Below, piece by piece: positions 61,216 through 64,000 of a DNA stretch of 64,000 nt. The notes below the pieces were generated by a model that made no database searches, was not told the origin of the DNA, and was given only the letters and a program-made list of their open reading frames with translations. Source of the stretch: an uncultured Erwinia sp. (GTDB lineage Bacteria; Pseudomonadota; Gammaproteobacteria; Enterobacterales; Enterobacteriaceae). Made by a program: the position numbers and the translations under genes. Numbering within the stretch: the stretch's first letter is position 1; every line of letters begins with the position of its first letter. The stretch is taken from positions 1 through 64,000 of the forward strand of contig CAJYIY010000006.1 of assembly GCA_913775305.1 (NCBI GenBank), written 5' to 3'.

Positions 61216-62904
61216 ATGTACGAGTTCAATTTGGTTTTACTGCTGTTACAGCAGATGTGTGTTTTTCTGGTTATCGCCTGGCTGATGAGCAAAACCCGCC
61301 TTTTTATTCCGCTGATGCAGATAACGGTTCGCCTGCCGCACAAGCTGCTGTGCTATATCACCTTCTCGGTATTCTGCATTATGGGCACCTACTTCGGTCT
61401 GCACATTGAAGACTCGATCGCCAATACCCGGGCGATCGGCGCGGTGATGGGGGGCCTGCTCGGCGGCCCGGTGGTGGGTGGGCTGGTCGGGCTGACCGGC
61501 GGTTTGCACCGTTACTCAATGGGCGGCATGACCGCCCTGAGCTGCATGGTTTCGACCATCGCTGAGGGGCTGATCGGTGGCCTGCTGCACAGTATTTTCA
61601 TCAGGCGGGGGCGTATCGATAAGCTGTTCAACCCGCTGACCGCAGGGGCAATCACTTTTTTTGCTGAAGTGGTGCAGATGCTGATTATCCTGCTGATCGC
61701 CAGACCGTTTCAGGATGCGTTGCACCTGGTGGGCAGCATCGCCGCGCCGATGGTGGTGACCAATACCCTCGGCGCGGCGATGTTTATGCGTATCCTGCTG
61801 GATAAGCGGGCGATGTTTGAAAAATATACCTCAGCGTTTTCCGCCACCGCGCTGAAGGTTGCCGCTTCGACCGAAGGGATCCTGCGGCAGGGTTTTAACG
61901 AAGAAAACAGCATGAAGGTGGCGCAGGTGCTGTACCAGGAGCTGGATATCAGCGCCGTGGCAATCACCGATCGGGAAAAGCTGCTGGCGTTTACCGGTAT
62001 TGGCGACGATCACCATCTGCCCGGCAAACCGATCTCCTCGGGATATACCTGGCGGGCCATCGAAGAGGGCGAAGTGGTTTACGCCGACGGTAATGAGGTG
62101 CCGTATCGCTGTTCGCTGCATCCCCACTGTAAGCTGGCCTCCACGCTGGTGATCCCGCTGCGCGGCGAGAATCAGCAGGTGATTGGCACCATCAAGCTAT
62201 ATGAAGCGCGTAACCGTCTGTTCAGCTCGATCAACCGCACGCTGGGCGAGGGGATCGCCCAGCTGCTGTCGGCGCAGATCCTGGCGGGCAAATATGAGCG
62301 GCAGGAGGCGCTGCTGGCGCAGTCCGAGATCAAGCTGCTGCATGCGCAGGTCAACCCGCACTTTCTGTTTAACGCCCTCAACACCCTGAAAGCGGTGATC
62401 CGCCACGACGGTGAACGCGCCGGTCAGCTGGTACAGTATCTGTCAACGTTCTTCCGCAAGAACCTCAAACGGCCCTCCGAAATTGTGACGCTGGAGAATG
62501 AGATGGAGCATATCAATGCTTATCTGCAAATTGAGCTGGCGCGTTTCCAGTCGCAGCTGAGGGTGGAGATGACGGTACCGCAAGCGCTGGCGAATCAGCG
62601 TTTACCGGCCTTCACCCTGCAGCCCATCGTGGAGAATGCCATCAAGCACGGCACCTCACAGCTGCTGGGCTGCGGAGCAATCACCATTCGCGCCCGCAGT
62701 GAAGGACAACACGTTGTCGTTGAAGTGGAGGATAATGCCGGGCTGTATCAGCCAAAAAGCAGCGGTAATGGATTAGGAATGAGCCTGGTGGATAAGCGCC
62801 TGCGCGCGCGATTTGGCGAAGGCTACGGGCTGGCGGTGAGCTGTGAGCCAGACCGGTTTACCCGCGTGACGCTGCGTCTGCCGATGGAGGAAACCGCTTG
62901 TTAA
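61216..62904 (+). CDS. btsS: Pyruvate-sensing histidine kinase BtsS
   Basis: A 562-residue LytS-type kinase. It has an N-terminal 5TM-LYT domain (residues about 1-200: '[44 protein letters not shown]'), a GAF domain (about 225-360: '[30 protein letters not shown]') and a HisKA-like catalytic end with '[22 protein letters not shown]' and '[14 protein letters not shown]'. It closely follows E. coli BtsS (YehU), the high-affinity pyruvate sensor. The stop codon overlaps the btsR start. The known target yjiY/btsT is not in this window. Confidence 0.95.
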   Translation: MYEFNLVLLLLQQMCVFLVIAWLMSKTRLFIPLMQITVRLPHKLLCYITFSVFCIMGTYFGLHIEDSIANTRAIGAVMGGLLGGPVVGGLVGLTGGLHRYSMGGMTALSCMVSTIAEGLIGGLLHSIFIRRGRIDKLFNPLTAGAITFFAEVVQMLIILLIARPFQDALHLVGSIAAPMVVTNTLGAAMFMRILLDKRAMFEKYTSAFSATALKVAASTEGILRQGFNEENSMKVAQVLYQELDISAVAITDREKLLAFTGIGDDHHLPGKPISSGYTWRAIEEGEVVYADGNEVPYRCSLHPHCKLASTLVIPLRGENQQVIGTIKLYEARNRLFSSINRTLGEGIAQLLSAQILAGKYERQEALLAQSEIKLLHAQVNPHFLFNALNTLKAVIRHDGERAGQLVQYLSTFFRKNLKRPSEIVTLENEMEHINAYLQIELARFQSQLRVEMTVPQALANQRLPAFTLQPIVENAIKHGTSQLLGCGAITIRARSEGQHVVVEVEDNAGLYQPKSSGNGLGMSLVDKRLRARFGEGYGLAVSCEPDRFTRVTLRLPMEETAC

Positions 62905-63617
62905 AAGTGTTGATTGTTGATGACGAGCCGCTGGCGCGCGAGAACCTGCGCATCCTGCTGCAGGATGAGGGCGATATCGAGATCGTTGGCGAATGCAGCA
63001 ATGCGATTGAAGGGATTCGCGCAGTGAATAACCTGAGACCGGACGTGCTGTTTCTCGATATTCAGATGCCGCGCATCAGCGGGCTGGAGATGGCCGGGCT
63101 GCTCGATCGGCGACATCGTCCCTACATTGTCTTTCTGACCGCTTTCGATGAGTACGCCATCCAGGCGTTTGAGGAGCACGCCTTCGACTATCTGCTGAAG
63201 CCGATTGAGCAGCAGCGGCTGGGCAAAACGCTGGCGCGGCTCCGCCAGGAGCGACAGGTGCAGGATATTTCGCTGCTGCCGGAGAACCAGCAGCCGCTGA
63301 AATATATTCCCTGTAGCGGCCACAGCCGCATCTGGCTGCTGCAAATGGAGGAGGTGGCGTTTGTCAGCAGTCGGATGAGCGGGGTTTACGTCACCAGCCA
63401 GGACGGAAAAGAGGGGTTTACCGAGCTGACCCTGCGCACGCTGGAAAGCCGCACGCCGCTGCTGCGCTGCCATCGGCAGTATCTGGTGAACATGACTCAG
63501 CTGAAAGAGATCCGCCTGGAGGATAATGGTCAGGCAGAACTGCTGCTGCGTAACGGGCACACGGTGCCGGTCAGCCGTCGCTATCTGAAAAGCCTGAAGG
63601 AGGCGCTGGGGCTGTAG
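62898..63617 (+). CDS. btsR: LytTR response regulator BtsR
   Basis: A 239-residue regulator with a receiver domain (phospho-acceptor D54 in '[17 protein letters not shown]') and a C-terminal LytTR DNA-binding domain ('[39 protein letters not shown]', '[18 protein letters not shown]'). It starts with a rare TTG (62898) that overlaps the btsS stop (TAA 62902-62904); this gives [16 protein letters not shown], aligned with the E. coli start [10 protein letters not shown]. Coupling through the overlap should keep the two proteins in step. Confidence 0.94.
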   Translation: MLKVLIVDDEPLARENLRILLQDEGDIEIVGECSNAIEGIRAVNNLRPDVLFLDIQMPRISGLEMAGLLDRRHRPYIVFLTAFDEYAIQAFEEHAFDYLLKPIEQQRLGKTLARLRQERQVQDISLLPENQQPLKYIPCSGHSRIWLLQMEEVAFVSSRMSGVYVTSQDGKEGFTELTLRTLESRTPLLRCHRQYLVNMTQLKEIRLEDNGQAELLLRNGHTVPVSRRYLKSLKEALGL

Positions 63618-63661
63618 GCCAGTTCACCTTCAGCCCGTTGAAAACCGCGGAAAAACGCTCA

Positions 63662-64000
63662 TCACAGGTGAGCGGCAATCAGCTGCTGGTTGTCCTGATA
63701 CATGGCAAACAGGTAGTTGTTGTAGCTCTGGCCACGGGTTGAGTACCCCTTCAGCTTGTGGATCATCGCCGTTGCCGTCACTTCCTGGTCTGCTTTACGC
63801 AGCTGAGCGCGGGACTGGCGGAATGACGCGTAGGCCGCGTGGGTATTGAGGTTTGTCACGTAAGCCTCTACCGACTGCTGCACGGAGTCATAGCGTGAGT
63901 AACCTTTCACCTTACCGGATCCGTTCTTACACGCCCCTTTCGCACATTTCATGCCGAAAAGGTTGTTATTGGTGCGCGTCAGCCTGGAGGTACCCCAGCC
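63662..64000 (-). CDS. bax: Bax-type glucosaminidase domain protein, 5' part missing
   Basis: The last 112 codons of a protein that runs off the right edge: 'GWGTSRLTRTNNNLFGMKCAKGACKNGSGKVKGYSRYDSVQQSVEAYVTNLNTHAAYASFR' and 'KADQEVTATAMIHKLKGYSTRGQSYNNYLFAMYQDNQQLI'. These closely match the C-terminus of E. coli Bax, a putative N-acetylglucosaminidase (LysM-free FlgJ-like) that cuts peptidoglycan. An internal ATG at 63952 is not the real start, because the frame stays open and conserved to the window end. Confidence 0.93.
   Translation of the reverse strand, partial: GWGTSRLTRTNNNLFGMKCAKGACKNGSGKVKGYSRYDSVQQSVEAYVTNLNTHAAYASFRQSRAQLRKADQEVTATAMIHKLKGYSTRGQSYNNYLFAMYQDNQQLIAAHL

Overview
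The window looks like a chromosomal segment of a gamma-proteobacterium of the Enterobacterales, most probably an Erwinia/Pantoea-like member of the Erwiniaceae. This is an inference from exbB-exbD divergent from metC, YdcR, YlaC, MdtJI, LldPRD, BtsSR, FtnA and Bax proteins that read as close enterobacterial orthologues, mixed with accessory loci (Csu-type pili, an Anbu cluster, OlsF, malonate decarboxylase). I see no tRNA, rRNA, CRISPR array, phage or intact insertion sequence.

Layout. 1-2.1 kb: metC (cut by the window edge) divergent from Fur-boxed exbBD. 2.3-9.1 kb, minus strand: a citrate-type MFS symporter and a five-gene archaic (Csu/spore-coat-U) chaperone-usher pilus operon, divergent from an MHYT-GGDEF-EAL c-di-GMP protein. 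11.7-16.3 kb: a YdcR-like MocR regulator, YlaC, a LprI-like secreted protein, and a membrane-bound CadC/ToxR-type regulator whose gene overlaps that of a small membrane partner. 16.5-20.4 kb: ATP-grasp / alpha-E / transglutaminase / Anbu peptidase, preceded by a near-consensus sigma-54 promoter and an NtrC-type site. 20.5-22.3 kb: olsF (ornithine lipid synthesis) behind a three-repeat Pho box. 22.5-30.7 kb: mdcABCDEFGH plus convergent mdcR. 30.9-36.2 kb: a three-gene ABC importer of the 'ferric' family and a class-A-type acid phosphatase, each with its own Pho box, pointing to uptake of a phosphorus compound. 36.3-40.5 kb: GNAT, a Fur-boxed orphan iron-type binding protein, ferritin, and an orphan Wzz/FepE protein. 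40.7-48.8 kb: an oxidoreductase/AraC pair and a polyol-type dehydrogenase-ABC-LacI locus. 48.8-50.2 kb: an AT-rich, gene-poor stretch holding a 38-residue membrane protein. 50.2-55 kb: an AraC regulator and lldPRD with two LldR operators. 55.4-59 kb: a complete siderophore ABC importer. 59.1-64 kb: mdtJI with a 32-codon upstream leader ORF, a periplasmic ClpP-like protein, btsSR, and the 3' part of bax.

Theme. The window is rich in nutrient-stress responses whose control can be read from DNA: iron (three loci, two with good Fur boxes), phosphate (three Pho boxes, including membrane-lipid replacement) and nitrogen (the Anbu operon). The most novel reading is NtrC/sigma-54 control of the Anbu peptidase operon. 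The next are the reassignment of the 'iron' ABC importer to phosphorus scavenging, two unlisted small ORFs (49716-49832 and 59908-60006), and the overlapping ToxR/ToxS-like pair. All function calls are from reading the sequence; no database search was run.
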